Shown here in pieces: positions 44,043-53,898 of a stretch of 64,000 nucleotides of DNA (position 1 is the first letter of the stretch; the number at the start of each line of letters is the position of its first letter). The stretch is from Candidatus Methylophosphatis haderslevensis (GTDB taxonomy: Bacteria > Pseudomonadota > Gammaproteobacteria > Burkholderiales > Rhodocyclaceae), in NCBI GenBank assembly GCA_016711925.1, contig JADJSA010000002.1:434001-498000 (forward strand), in the 5' to 3' direction. The position numbers were made by a program, and so were the translations under genes. The notes beneath the pieces are model-generated. The model was not told where the DNA came from and searched no databases. It saw only the letters and a program-made list of their open reading frames with translations.

Positions 44043-46496
44043 TCAGCCGAGTCCGAGCAGCGCGGCGATTTCTGCGGCCGGCTTGGGGCGATGGAAGAAG
44101 TAGCCCTGGAACAAGCGGCAGCCCTGTTCGCGCAGGTAGTCGCGCTGCTGCGCGGTCTCGACGCCTTCGGCGATGACTTCCAAGTTGAGCGCATGGCTCA
44201 TGGTGATGATCGCTGTGACGATGGCGGCATCTTCGCGGTCCTGCGGCAGATCGCTGACGAAACTGCGGTCGATCTTCAGTGCATCGATGGGAAAGCGCTT
44301 GAGGTAACTGAGGCTGGAATAGCCGGTGCCGAAATCGTCGATCAGAATCCGCAGGCCCTTCTCGCGCAGCTTGCCCAGGGTGGCATTGACCCGGTCGGGC
44401 TGCTGCATGATCGACGATTCGGTCAGTTCCAGTTCGAGCGAACCCGCATCGAGCCCGCTCTGCCCGAGCGCGTCGGTCACCGTGTCGACCAGCTTCGGGT
44501 CGCGGAACTGGCGCGCCGACAGATTGACGGTCACGCGCAGCCCGTGGGCGCCGGACTCCTGCCAGGCCTTGAGCTGCCGGCACGCGGTGCGCAGCACCCA
44601 GCCGCCGATCGCGATGATCAGGCCCGAGCGCTCGGCCGCCGGAATGAACTGGTCGGGGCCGACCAGACCGCGTTCCGGGTGCCGCCAGCGCAGCAGCGCT
44701 TCGAGCGCACGCAGACGGCCGTCGGCGTCCTGGATGGGCTGGTAATGAATCTCGAACTGCTGTGCGGCCAGCGCCTGGCGCAATTCCGCTTCCAGCAGCA
44801 ACTGGCCGGTCATCTGCTGGCCCCACTCGCGCGAGTAGAAGGCACTGCCGTCCTTGCCCAGTTCCTTGGCCCGGTACATCGCGTCGGTAGCGGTGGTGAT
44901 GAGCCGTTCGGCGCCGGCGGCATCGTCCGGGTACACGCTGATGCCAACGCTGATGGTCATCACCACGCTGCGCCCGGCCACCGGTACCGGCTCCTGCATG
45001 CCGTCGATGATCTTGTCGGCCACCATGCGCGCCGTGGCGACCCGGTCGAGGCCGGTGAGGACGACGAGAAACTGGTCGCCGCCGAGCCGGGCCACGATGT
45101 CCGAATCGCGCACCGATCGATGCAGCCGGTGGGCAACCGCGCGCAGCACCGTGTCGCCGCTGTCGTGGCCCAAGGTGTCGTTGACCACCTTGAAGTTGTC
45201 GAGGTCGATGAAGATCGCGGCCAGAATGGCGTCCTGACGCTGCGCGCGGGCGATTGCCTGGTCGAGCAGCCGCAGCAGCTGGCCGCGGTTGTAGAGCCCG
45301 GTCAGATGGTCGAACTGGGTGAAGCGCACCAGTTGCTGTTCGGCAGAGCGGCGCGCGGTGAGATCCTGCACCTGGACGATGAAGTACAGCGCCCCCCCCT
45401 TGGCGTCGCACACCAGCGAAACCGACACCAGCGCCCACGCGGTGCGGGTGTCCTCGCAGGCGAAGCGCAACTCGATCTGCATGGCGCCGGGACCGCCCTC
45501 GACCAGTTCGCGCAGCCGCTCGTCGAGCGGATCGCGATCGTCCGGATGGCAAAGTGCGCTCAGGGTGGTGTTGCGGATGGCCGCGGCGCTGCGGCCCAGA
45601 ATGGTGCAGATGGCGCCGTTGATCTGCAGGAAACGACCGTCGACGGCGACCAGCGCCATGCCGATGGCGGCAAACTCGAATGCCGAGTGAAAGCGCTCCT
45701 CGCTTTCGGCCAGTGCGCGCTCGACTTCGCGCCGCTTGCCGATGTCGCGGATCGCCATCACCGCGCCCAGCACCAGGCCGTTGTCATCGAGGATGGGTGC
45801 CGCACCATATTCGACCACGCGGGTCGAATTGGCGGCGCCGAGTGCGAGCGCGACGTTCTGCGGCACCACCGCGAGGCGGTTTTCGAGAACCGCCCCGACC
45901 GGCAGCTCGATCGGTCGCCCGGAGCTTTCGTCGACCAGGCGCAGCACCTCATCGACCGGCCGGCCCAGCGCCTGGTCGTAGCGGCAACCGACGATGGCCT
46001 CGGCAACCGGATTGATGAATCGCAGCACGCCGGCCTCGTCGCTGGCGATCACGCCGTCGCTGACGCAATGCAGGGTCTTGGCGAACCAGCGCTCGCTCTG
46101 GCGCAGTTTCTTGCGCTCCAGCCGGTGGCGGAACAGCGACACCTCGATGGTGGCGCGGATTTCGTCGGGCCGGAAGGGTTTGACGAGAAAGCCGCACGGC
46201 ATCGCCTCGCGCGCCCGCCGCACGGTGCCTTCGTCGCCATAGGCGGTCAAATACACGACCGGGATGTCGTGCTGATCGCGGATCAAAGTGGCGGCTTCGA
46301 TGCCGTCGCACTCGCCGCGAAGGACGATGTCCATCAGCACGATGTCGGGCGGCGCGCGTTCGCACAGGCCCAGCGCCTGCTCGCAGCTCGCGGCGATGCC
46401 GGTTACCTTGTAGCCGAACTCCTCGAGGTGCTGGCGCAGGTCCATCGCGCTGATGGCCTCGTCCTCGACCACGAGGATTTTTGTCGATTCACTCAA
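44043..46496 (-). CDS. response regulator with PAS-PAS-GGDEF-EAL (c-di-GMP turnover)
   Basis: An 817-residue protein. A receiver domain occupies 1-122 with phospho-acceptor Asp56 (DIVLMDIVL) and KPF near 106. Two PAS domains lie at about 140-255 and 268-385. The GGDEF domain (about 395-550) has its signature changed to GGDQF at 472-476, while the I-site RDSD (463-466) is kept. An intact EAL domain (about 565-815) carries EALLRW at 599 and DDFGTGYSS. The protein is probably a c-di-GMP phosphodiesterase with a non-catalytic, nucleotide-sensing GGDEF. It lies 108 bases after the histidine kinase gene, its likely partner. Confidence 0.94.
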   Translation of the reverse strand: MSESTKILVVEDEAISAMDLRQHLEEFGYKVTGIAASCEQALGLCERAPPDIVLMDIVLRGECDGIEAATLIRDQHDIPVVYLTAYGDEGTVRRAREAMPCGFLVKPFRPDEIRATIEVSLFRHRLERKKLRQSERWFAKTLHCVSDGVIASDEAGVLRFINPVAEAIVGCRYDQALGRPVDEVLRLVDESSGRPIELPVGAVLENRLAVVPQNVALALGAANSTRVVEYGAAPILDDNGLVLGAVMAIRDIGKRREVERALAESEERFHSAFEFAAIGMALVAVDGRFLQINGAICTILGRSAAAIRNTTLSALCHPDDRDPLDERLRELVEGGPGAMQIELRFACEDTRTAWALVSVSLVCDAKGGALYFIVQVQDLTARRSAEQQLVRFTQFDHLTGLYNRGQLLRLLDQAIARAQRQDAILAAIFIDLDNFKVVNDTLGHDSGDTVLRAVAHRLHRSVRDSDIVARLGGDQFLVVLTGLDRVATARMVADKIIDGMQEPVPVAGRSVVMTISVGISVYPDDAAGAERLITTATDAMYRAKELGKDGSAFYSREWGQQMTGQLLLEAELRQALAAQQFEIHYQPIQDADGRLRALEALLRWRHPERGLVGPDQFIPAAERSGLIIAIGGWVLRTACRQLKAWQESGAHGLRVTVNLSARQFRDPKLVDTVTDALGQSGLDAGSLELELTESSIMQQPDRVNATLGKLREKGLRILIDDFGTGYSSLSYLKRFPIDALKIDRSFVSDLPQDREDAAIVTAIITMSHALNLEVIAEGVETAQQRDYLREQGCRLFQGYFFHRPKPAAEIAALLGLG

Positions 46497-46501
46497 AGCA
46501 A

Positions 46502-46543
46502 GGCCCGTTTCCCCCGTCGGGTCGGATTCGCAGCAAACGGGCC
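46502..46543 (-). promoter_or_regulatory. inverted repeat in the leader of the GGDEF-EAL gene
   Basis: GGCCCGTTT and AAACGGGCC (9 bp, 24-base loop) lie just before the start codon at 46496, in the gap after the kinase gene. It could be an operator, a weak terminator for the kinase, or a leader stem controlling translation. Confidence 0.35.
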
Positions 46544-46604
46544 ATCTCGGTCGTGCCCGTGCTTTGCATCGCGCGCCTCGGCCGGCGCGACATCGCGGGC
46601 CGGA

Positions 46605-48402
46605 TCACTGCAGCGCATCCTGGTAGCGCCCCGCCTCCCTATTGTCATCCGCAAAGCGCAATTCGATCCGGGTAGGATTACACGGTGAGACGGCGATTTT
46701 CCCGTCGATCTGATTGACCAGCCCGACGATCAGGCGCCAGCCGAGGCTCGCGACCCGGTCCGGCGCGAAATCCGCCGGCAGGCCGACCCCGGTGTCGGCG
46801 ACGACAATGCGGATGGTCGCGTCGGCGTCGCGCTCGAGCACGATTTTCGCCACGCCGCCGCGGCCGGCCGGGAACGCGTGCTTGAAGACGTTGACCCTCA
46901 ATTCATTGACGATCAGCCCGCAGGGAATGGCTGTCTCCAGCCCCAGGGTCACCGGCGCCAGTTCTTTTTCGAGCGTCACCGCCGGATTGCCCATCTGGCG
47001 TTCCAGGTTCTCGATCAGTTGGCGCAAGTAGTTGTCGAAGGGAATGCGCGCCAGATCGGAGGATCGGTAAAGCAGCTCGTGCACCAGTGCCATCACGCGA
47101 ACGCGGTCGGCACTCTCGGTGAAGAATGTGCGCACCGAAGGATCGGCGATTTCCCGGCTTTGCAGTGCGAGCAGGCTGACGATGACCTGCAGGTTGTTCT
47201 TCACGCGGTGGAATATCTCGCGCAGCAGCACGTCCTTTTCCTTCAGGGCGGCGCGGATGCGCGCCTGCGCCCGGGTACGCTCGGTGGTGTCCACCGCGAC
47301 CACAATCAGGCCGTCGATCCGGCCGCCGTCGTCGCGGTAGGGTGAAAACGCGGTCTCGAAAGTGGTCTGGCCGAGCCGGACTTCGGTTCGGCTCAGGTCG
47401 CCGGCAAGCGCCCGTCGAATGTCGTGGAGCAGCGCCGGATAGTCCTTGAACACCGCGAAAACCGAGTGTCCGATCCAGGCGGCGGGCGCCGAGCCGAACT
47501 GATCGAGCGCATGCCCGTCGGCAAGCAGGATCATTCCCGCGGCGTCGAGCACGAAGAAAATCACCGGCGCGTTGTGCACCACCAGCCGCAAGCGGTGCTC
47601 GCTGTCGAAAAGTGCCTGCTCCGCCTGCTTGCGCTTGGTGATGTCGGCATGCGAGCCGACCATGCGCAGCGGCTTGCCGGCGTCATCGCGGGCGACGACC
47701 TTGCCCCGGCCGTAGATCCACGCCCATTCGCCGGCCTGATTGCGGATTCGGAGGGATGCGGTTGCGAAACCCTTCACGGCTCGGCACGAATTCGCCCGGC
47801 CGGTAGCCGAGCATGGCATAGCAGCGATCGCTGAAAACCACGTCGTTGGTTTGCAGGTCGTAGTCCCAGACGCCGTCGCTGGTGGCGTCCATCACCAGCC
47901 GCAGCCGCTCTTCGCGCTCCTGCAGGGCGCGGGCGGTGTGCGCCAGTTCCGCGGTACGCGCCTCGACCCGCCGCTCGAGCTCGGCATGAGCCTGTTCCAG
48001 ACGCCGCTGCGTTTGGCGCAGTTCCACATGGGTCTTGATCCGCGCCAGAACTTCCAGCGGCTCGAACGGCTTGGCAATGTAATCCGCGCCGCCCAGACCG
48101 AGACCGCGGACCATGTCGGCGCTATCGCCAAGGGCACTGATGAAGATCACCGGAATCGGCCGGGTGCGCGGATCGGCCTTGAGGCGCCAGCAGACTTCGT
48201 AGCCGTCCATGTCCGGCATGCGCACGTCGAGCAGGATCACGTCCGGCGCCTTGGCCGCCACGGAATCGAGCGCGTGAGCGCCGTTCGTTGTCGCGCGCAC
48301 CTGATAGCCTTGCCCGGTGAGCAGCACCGTCAGCAGCTTGAGATTGGCCGGTTCGTCGTCAACGACCAGAATCTCGCCGGCCGGCTCGACAGGCGGGTTC
48401 AC
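46605..48402 (-). CDS. hybrid sensor histidine kinase (REC-PAS-PAS-HisKA_2-HATPase), disrupted in the first PAS
   Basis: The N-terminal part has a receiver domain (GEILVVDDEPANLKLLTVLL, with VILLDVRMPDMDGYEVCW), a coiled coil and a PAS start (VMDATSDGVWDYDLQTNDVV). The C-terminal part, in another frame, resumes in the PAS end (SLRIRNQAGEWAWIYGRGKV). A second PAS and an HisKA_2 kinase follow (LLREIFHRVKNNLQVIVSLL, N-box NELRVNVFKHAF, DTGVGLP). Around 47755-47790 the expected middle of the PAS (about 25 residues) is missing and the frame shifts, so this is more than a homopolymer slip. The start is uncertain: GTG 48402 or TTG 48462. It probably phosphorylates the downstream receiver protein. 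Confidence 0.8.
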
Positions 48403-48501
48403 GTGATTCGCATTTCCGGTGCGCTTGCGCCCGCCGCGGCGCGCCCTTGACAGACCGTCCAAGGGACAGTCCGGCGCATTCTCCAGCCGCGGCGAATCAT
48501 C

Positions 48502-50439
48502 TCATCGCGATTCCGCCGGACCGGCGAGCGCCTCATCGATCGCGCGCTTGAGCGCATCCAACTGCGCAATCTGGCTGACCAGCGTGGCGTCGGCCTGCTT
48601 GAGTTCGCCGATGCGCTCTTCCAGCGTATCGCTTGCTTCGTGGATGCGCTTGACGCTTTCAAGCCGGCGCTTCAACTGGATCTTGTGTTCCCGCACGCGG
48701 GTTTCGAGCGGCGCCATGACCGCGCGCAGCCATTGTTCGACGTCGCGATTGGCGGTCTCGAATACCCGCCGCGCCTGCACCGCCACAGTTTCGAAAAACT
48801 TTTGCGTCAGCGCCTTCTTTTCCGTCGTCAGCAGGCTGAACATGCTGTTGTACTGGTTGTCGCAGCGCTCGTCGAGCCGCTCCAGTTCCTTGACGTAGCG
48901 CAGCATCGCAAAGGGCTGCGGCGGGGCGATGCGGGTGCCCTGTTCGTCGGCGAAACGCTGGTACATCGCCTCCATCATCTTGGCGATTTCGGTGGTTTCG
49001 CGGCCGGCCCGGCCGAACTTGGCGCGCAAATCCTGGAAAAATTCGCTCATCGCGCCGCGCAATCCGGCGGAAAAGCTCGAATGCAGCATGGACTCGCGAG
49101 TACGACGGGTTTCGTCGCGCAGGGCGTCGAGGCCGATATGGACATAGAGATTGTTGGTCAGTTGCGAGAACACGCTGCGCACGGCGTAGAAACGCTGCAG
49201 GCTGCGGTCGAATTCGTCCTTTTCGGCCTTAACCTTGAGCATGATGTATTCGACCACGCCCTGGTTCTTGCCGCGCAGGTCGACCAGTTCCTGCATCTGC
49301 TCGCGCAGGCCGGCGCGACGGGCGTTGAGCAGTTCCTGCGAGCGCGCCAATACGTCGAGCGCGTCGCTGCGGGTGTTTTCGGCGACGATCGCATGGCGGC
49401 GCGGCAGCAACTCGTCGGCCAGTGCTGCTTCCAGCGCCGGCAGTCGGCTGCGGCGCAGCAGGTCGGGATCGTGATGGACCTTGGAGACCAGACCCTTCTG
49501 CGCCGAAACCGGGAACACTTGGCGCGGTTCGATTTCCAGCGTGGCGGCCACGCTGTGCACCTGCTTCGCGATTTCCTGGTCGATCTCGGCTTCCGAGCGC
49601 AGGCCGTCCCACAGGCCGTCGATCTTGTTCAGCACGACCATCCTGCCGCGCTGCGCGCCGCGCCCGCCGGCGACGTGCTGGCGCCACACCGCCAGATCGG
49701 AATGGGTGACGCCGGTATCGGCAGCAAGGATGAACAACACCGCATGCGCGTTGGGCAGCAGCGAGAGCGTCAGTTCCGGCTCGGCGCCGATCGCATTGAG
49801 GCCCGGCGTGTCGAGAATCACCAGGCCCTTCTCCAGCAACGGGTGCGGGAAATTGATCAGCGCATGGCGCCAGCAGGGAATTTCGACATTGCCCTCGGCG
49901 TCCGGCTTGTGGCCGTCCTCGCCGCTGGGATCGATGGTGAAACCGAGCGCCTCGGCCTCGCCGCGGCTGACATGCTTGACATCGCCGACGCGTTTGAGGG
50001 CGGCCGCCATCGATTCGCTGGATTCCACATCCAGCGCAATCCGCGTCCATTCCTCGGGAAAGCGCTTGAGTTCGGCGATCGAGGCGGTGCCGGAGCGGGT
50101 GCCGATCGGCAACAGATCGATCGAGGGCGGCCGATTCGCGTCGTAGAGCAGCTCGGTCGGGCACATGGTGGTGCGCCCGGCCGACGACGGCAGGATGCGG
50201 CTGCCGTAGTCGGCGAAGAACATCGAGTTGATCAACTCCGACTTGCCGCGCGAGAACTCGGCGACAAAGGCGACCGTCAACTGATCGCCGGCCAGCCGTT
50301 CGATCATCGCGGCCAAGCGCAGATCGGTCTGCGCATCGCCCAGGTCGTTGTTGGCGAGCCAGATCTTCAGGCGCCTGAGGCCATCGATCAGGCCCGAGCG
50401 CCAGTCGGTATAGGCAGTGAACTGCTTGGCAAGACTCAT
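48502..50439 (-). CDS. dynamin-like GTPase
   Basis: A 645-residue large GTPase. G1 is in AEFSRGKSELINSMFF (the first Gly of the P-loop is Ala), G2-region SSAGRTTMCPTEL, G3 DTPGLNAIG and G4 LNKIDGLWD. Helical stalk segments with long coiled coils fill the C-terminal half, ending in ELKQADATLVSQIAQLDALKR. There is no membrane-spanning helix. Bacterial dynamin-like proteins bind or remodel membranes; some act in stress or phage response. The start MSLAKQFTAYTDWR at 50439 is clear. The following kinase gene is on the same strand, about 100 bases away. Confidence 0.9.
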   Translation of the reverse strand: MSLAKQFTAYTDWRSGLIDGLRRLKIWLANNDLGDAQTDLRLAAMIERLAGDQLTVAFVAEFSRGKSELINSMFFADYGSRILPSSAGRTTMCPTELLYDANRPPSIDLLPIGTRSGTASIAELKRFPEEWTRIALDVESSESMAAALKRVGDVKHVSRGEAEALGFTIDPSGEDGHKPDAEGNVEIPCWRHALINFPHPLLEKGLVILDTPGLNAIGAEPELTLSLLPNAHAVLFILAADTGVTHSDLAVWRQHVAGGRGAQRGRMVVLNKIDGLWDGLRSEAEIDQEIAKQVHSVAATLEIEPRQVFPVSAQKGLVSKVHHDPDLLRRSRLPALEAALADELLPRRHAIVAENTRSDALDVLARSQELLNARRAGLREQMQELVDLRGKNQGVVEYIMLKVKAEKDEFDRSLQRFYAVRSVFSQLTNNLYVHIGLDALRDETRRTRESMLHSSFSAGLRGAMSEFFQDLRAKFGRAGRETTEIAKMMEAMYQRFADEQGTRIAPPQPFAMLRYVKELERLDERCDNQYNSMFSLLTTEKKALTQKFFETVAVQARRVFETANRDVEQWLRAVMAPLETRVREHKIQLKRRLESVKRIHEASDTLEERIGELKQADATLVSQIAQLDALKRAIDEALAGPAESR

Positions 50440-50546
50440 CCGGCTCTCCAGTCGGTTGTATGGACCCGATCAGCTTGCCAATCAGTCCGTCATACATTCC
50501 GATCGACTCTAGCACAATGCGCCAAGTCGTTAAAAGGGAATAGTTT

Positions 50547-51359
50547 TCACTTTTGGCACATCGGGCAGTAGTAGGTCGATCGCTGCCCCATTCTGGTGCT
50601 GCGGATCGGGCTGCCACAAACCCGGCAGGGAGCGCCGGCGCGGTCATACACGAAATACTGCTGCTGGAAATAGCCGGGCTGGCCTTCGGCGGAAAAGAAA
50701 TCGCGCAGCGTGCTGCCGCCGGCGGCCAGCGCGTCGGTGAGTGTCTGCCGTACCGCCGACACCAGACGCGCGCACTTGGCGCGGGTCAGCCTGCGCGCGG
50801 CGGTGCGCGGGCGAATGCCGGCACGGAACAGGCTTTCCGAGGCGTAGATGTTGCCGACGCCGACCACCGCGTGGCTGTCCATCAGCAAAAGCTTGATCGC
50901 GCAGCGCCGGCCGCGCGTCGCCCGGTGCAGCCATTCGGCGGTAAACCCGTCGCGGAGCGGTTCGACGCCGAGCGAGGCGAGCAGCGGATGGCCTGCCCCG
51001 TCGCCAGCGAGCCACAACATCAAACCGAAGCGCCGCGGGTCCGAAAAGCGCATCGCCACCTCGCCGAACACGATGTCGATGTGGTCGTGCTTGCGCGCCG
51101 GCGCATCGGCAGGAAGCAAGCGCAGGTTGCCCGACATGCCGAGGTGGGCGAGCACGGTTCCGCCAGCGAAGCGCAACAGCAGATACTTGCCGCGGCGATC
51201 GATGCGGGCAAGGGTGTCGCCGGTCAGCCGGGCGGCAAAGTCTGCGGGCACCGGTTGGCGCAGTCGCGTCTCGCGCACGACGATGGCGCTGACCGTGCGA
51301 CCGGGCAAATGGGCGGCAAGGCCGCGGCGCGTGATTTCGACTTCGGGCAGTTCCGGCAT
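50547..51359 (-). CDS. mutM: MutM (Fpg), formamidopyrimidine-DNA glycosylase
   Basis: A 270-residue base-excision enzyme that removes 8-oxoguanine and formamidopyrimidines. The catalytic N-terminus is PELPEVE (Pro1-Glu2 after Met removal). Lys in GKYLLLRF, the helix-two-turn-helix GVGNIYASE and the C-terminal zinc finger (CRVCGSPIRS...YYCPMC, four Cys) are all present. The start at 51359 is fixed by the required MPELPE. The gene diverges from the TPR-lipoprotein gene across about 120 bases. Confidence 0.97.
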   Translation of the reverse strand: MPELPEVEITRRGLAAHLPGRTVSAIVVRETRLRQPVPADFAARLTGDTLARIDRRGKYLLLRFAGGTVLAHLGMSGNLRLLPADAPARKHDHIDIVFGEVAMRFSDPRRFGLMLWLAGDGAGHPLLASLGVEPLRDGFTAEWLHRATRGRRCAIKLLLMDSHAVVGVGNIYASESLFRAGIRPRTAARRLTRAKCARLVSAVRQTLTDALAAGGSTLRDFFSAEGQPGYFQQQYFVYDRAGAPCRVCGSPIRSTRMGQRSTYYCPMCQK

Positions 51360-51480
51360 CTTTGCCTTGCGGGTTGTGATCGTGCAGAAGATCGTGCGGG
51401 CGGGCTCGGCCCGCACTTGTGGCATCGGGAAAACTGCTAACATCGACCGAACCAAATTGTAGAGCAGGCCTCAAAACACC

Positions 51481-53298
51481 GTGTTCGCTACTGATTTCGC
51501 ATCGCGCCTTCCGTTGCTCGCGCCCGTCATGGCAGCGCTGCTGGTGGTTGGCTGCGCCTCACAGCGGGCCGGCGTCATGCCCGCGCAGCCGTCGCCGGCG
51601 GTGTCGGTGCAGGCGCAGACATCGGCAGACGGCGCGGACGACGACGATGACGAGGTGCCGGGTCGCGGCCATGCGCAGGCCGAGGCGCCACGGATCGAAA
51701 ACCTGCCGAACCAGGCGCTGACCCCGCAAATCCTCTATCAGCTTCTGGTGGCCGAGATTGCCGGCCAGCGCGGCAACATGGCGCTGTCAACGCGCGCCTA
51801 CAACGATCTGGCGCGGTCGACGCGCGATCCGCGCATCGCACGGCGCGCCACCGAGATCGCCATGTTCGCCAGACAGAACGACGCCGCGATCGAGGCCGCG
51901 CGGCTGTGGACCGAACTGGACCCCGATTCGGCACAGGCGCGGCAGATGCTGGCCGGCGTGCTGGTCGGTTCCGACCGCCTCGACGAAGCCCAGACGCATG
52001 TGGCGCGTCTGCTCGAGCAGGAAGGCGCGGGCCTGCCCGCGGCATTGTTGCGCCTGAACCGCCTGTTTGCGCGACAGGCCGACAAGGCGCAGGTACAGCG
52101 CATCGTCAACGCACTGACCGAGCCCTACCTGAAGCTTGGCGAGGCACATTTCGCGCGGGGCGAGGCTGCGCTCAATGCCGGCGACAACGCGGCTGCGGCC
52201 GCCGAAGCCACGCAGGCGCTGTCGATGCGTCCGAACTGGGAGCAGGCGGTGCTGATGAAGGCCCAGGCACAGCGCGCGGCGTCGCCCGAAAAATCGGTCG
52301 AAACCTTGCGCGCATTTCTCTCCGGCAACCCGAAGGCACGCGAAGTACGCTTGCAGTATGCGCGGGCGCTGGTCAATGACAAACAATACTCGGACGCGCG
52401 CGCCGAGTTCCAGAAGTTGCTGAAGGATTTTCGCGGCAATGCGGACGTCGTTTACGCGGTCGGGGTCTTGTCGATGCAATTGAGCGATTACGACGCGGCG
52501 GACGAGAATTTCCGCAAGTTGCTGGAAATGGGCTACCGGGAGCCCAATCTTGCCCGTCTATATCTCGGCCAGATTGCCGAGGAACGCAAGCGCCCGGAAC
52601 AGGCCATGGAATGGTTCGGCGCGGTCGAGGCGGGCGAGCAATTCGTGACCGCGCAGACCCGGATCGGTCACATTCTTGCCCAGCAGGGCAAGATCGACGA
52701 GGCGCGCCGATCGTTGCAGGCGGCTGCCGCAACCAGCAGCCGAGACCGCGTTCAGTTCCTGCTCGCCGAGGCGCAGATACTGCGCGATGCCGGCCAGTCC
52801 AAGGAAGCCTATGAGCTGCTCGAGCAAGGTCTTGCCGGCCAGCCCAATCAGCCGGATTTGCTCTATGAGGCGGCGCTGCTGGCCGAACGTCTCGATCGCA
52901 TCGACGTGATGGAGACCAATCTGCGCAAGCTGATCGAGATCAAGCCCGATCATGCCCATGCCTACAATGCGCTGGGTTATTCGCTGGCCGATCGCGGCGA
53001 ACGGCTGGAGGAAGCCCAGTCGCTGGTCGGCAAGGCGCTGGAACTCGCCCCCGATGACCCGTTCATTCTCGACAGCATGGGCTGGGTGCTCTACCGCAAG
53101 GGCGACCTCCAGGGTGCGCTGGCGCCGTTGCAGCGCGCCTACGGCCTGCGGCCTGACCCGGAAATCGCCGCCCACCTCGGCGAAGTGCTGTGGGCGGTGG
53201 GCAAGCGCGACGATGCGAAGATGCTCTGGCGTGAAGCGGCGCGTGCCAATCCCCAGAACGAAGTACTCGCCAACGCAATCAAGAAGTTCATTCCCTGA
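51481..53298 (+). CDS. TPR-repeat lipoprotein
   Basis: A 605-residue protein with a lipoprotein signal (LLVVGCASQ, Cys25), an acidic low-complexity stretch (ADGADDDDDEVPG) and then tetratricopeptide repeats throughout, for example ALVNDKQYSDARAEFQKLLK and ALGYSLADRGERLEEAQSLV. It starts at GTG 51481. This gene regularly precedes lolB-ispE in betaproteobacteria, and the lolB start follows its stop immediately, so they form an operon. It is likely an outer-membrane-anchored assembly factor or scaffold; the exact role is not known. Confidence 0.88.
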   Translation: MFATDFASRLPLLAPVMAALLVVGCASQRAGVMPAQPSPAVSVQAQTSADGADDDDDEVPGRGHAQAEAPRIENLPNQALTPQILYQLLVAEIAGQRGNMALSTRAYNDLARSTRDPRIARRATEIAMFARQNDAAIEAARLWTELDPDSAQARQMLAGVLVGSDRLDEAQTHVARLLEQEGAGLPAALLRLNRLFARQADKAQVQRIVNALTEPYLKLGEAHFARGEAALNAGDNAAAAAEATQALSMRPNWEQAVLMKAQAQRAASPEKSVETLRAFLSGNPKAREVRLQYARALVNDKQYSDARAEFQKLLKDFRGNADVVYAVGVLSMQLSDYDAADENFRKLLEMGYREPNLARLYLGQIAEERKRPEQAMEWFGAVEAGEQFVTAQTRIGHILAQQGKIDEARRSLQAAAATSSRDRVQFLLAEAQILRDAGQSKEAYELLEQGLAGQPNQPDLLYEAALLAERLDRIDVMETNLRKLIEIKPDHAHAYNALGYSLADRGERLEEAQSLVGKALELAPDDPFILDSMGWVLYRKGDLQGALAPLQRAYGLRPDPEIAAHLGEVLWAVGKRDDAKMLWREAARANPQNEVLANAIKKFIP

Positions 53299-53898
53299 TT
53301 GTTGCTTCGGATTCGCTCGGCGCTGGGTGCGCTGGTGGTAGCCACGGCCTGTGCCATGCTGTCCGGCTGTGCGGTTTTGCCCCGCGATACGGAACAGGCA
53401 ACGGCACGGCCGGCGCGAGGGTCGATCCGGGAGTTCGCAGTCGACGCCAGAATCTCGGTGACGCGCGCCGCCGAGCGAGCCCAGGCCGGCATCGTGTGGC
53501 GGCATTCTGCCGGTCCCACGGACGAGATCGACGTGTTTTCGCCGGTCGGCAGCCAGATCGCCCGGCTCACCGTTTCCGCAGGCGGCGCGCAGCTCGACAC
53601 CGCGCAGCAGGAGCGAGTCGTGGCGGCCAACGCGGAAGAACTCTCCGCCCGCATCTTCGGTGCATCGTTGCCCATGAGCGGCATGGCGGACTGGGTACTC
53701 GGACGCGCGGCTGGTCAGGCGGTCAGCATCGAGCACGATTCCCTTGGCAGGTTCTCGTATCTGGCGGAGGCCGGATGGGTAGTCCGCTACCTGGAATACG
53801 AAAGCGAGGCGGCAACCGCCTTGCCGCAAACCGTCGAATTCGAGCGCGGCGACCTGCGCGTGCGCCTGCGTATCGACGCCTGGCGGGATATCAAGTGA
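53299..53898 (+). CDS. lolB: LolB, outer-membrane lipoprotein insertion protein
   Basis: A 199-residue lipoprotein (lipobox MLSGCAV, Cys24) that accepts lipoproteins from LolA and inserts them into the outer membrane. The mature part shows the LolB pattern: FAVDARISVTRAAERAQAGI, then DEIDVFSPVGSQIARLTVS and DWVLGRAAGQA. The start is TTG 53299, directly after the TPR gene stop; a second TTG follows. The 3' end overlaps ispE as GTGA (53895-53898). Overall length is typical. Confidence 0.92.
   Translation: MLLRIRSALGALVVATACAMLSGCAVLPRDTEQATARPARGSIREFAVDARISVTRAAERAQAGIVWRHSAGPTDEIDVFSPVGSQIARLTVSAGGAQLDTAQQERVVAANAEELSARIFGASLPMSGMADWVLGRAAGQAVSIEHDSLGRFSYLAEAGWVVRYLEYESEAATALPQTVEFERGDLRVRLRIDAWRDIK

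Noticed and set aside
43881..46688. 935-codon plus-strand reading opposite the GGDEF-EAL gene
   Set aside because: Antisense shadow; the minus strand has clear REC, PAS, GGDEF and EAL domains.
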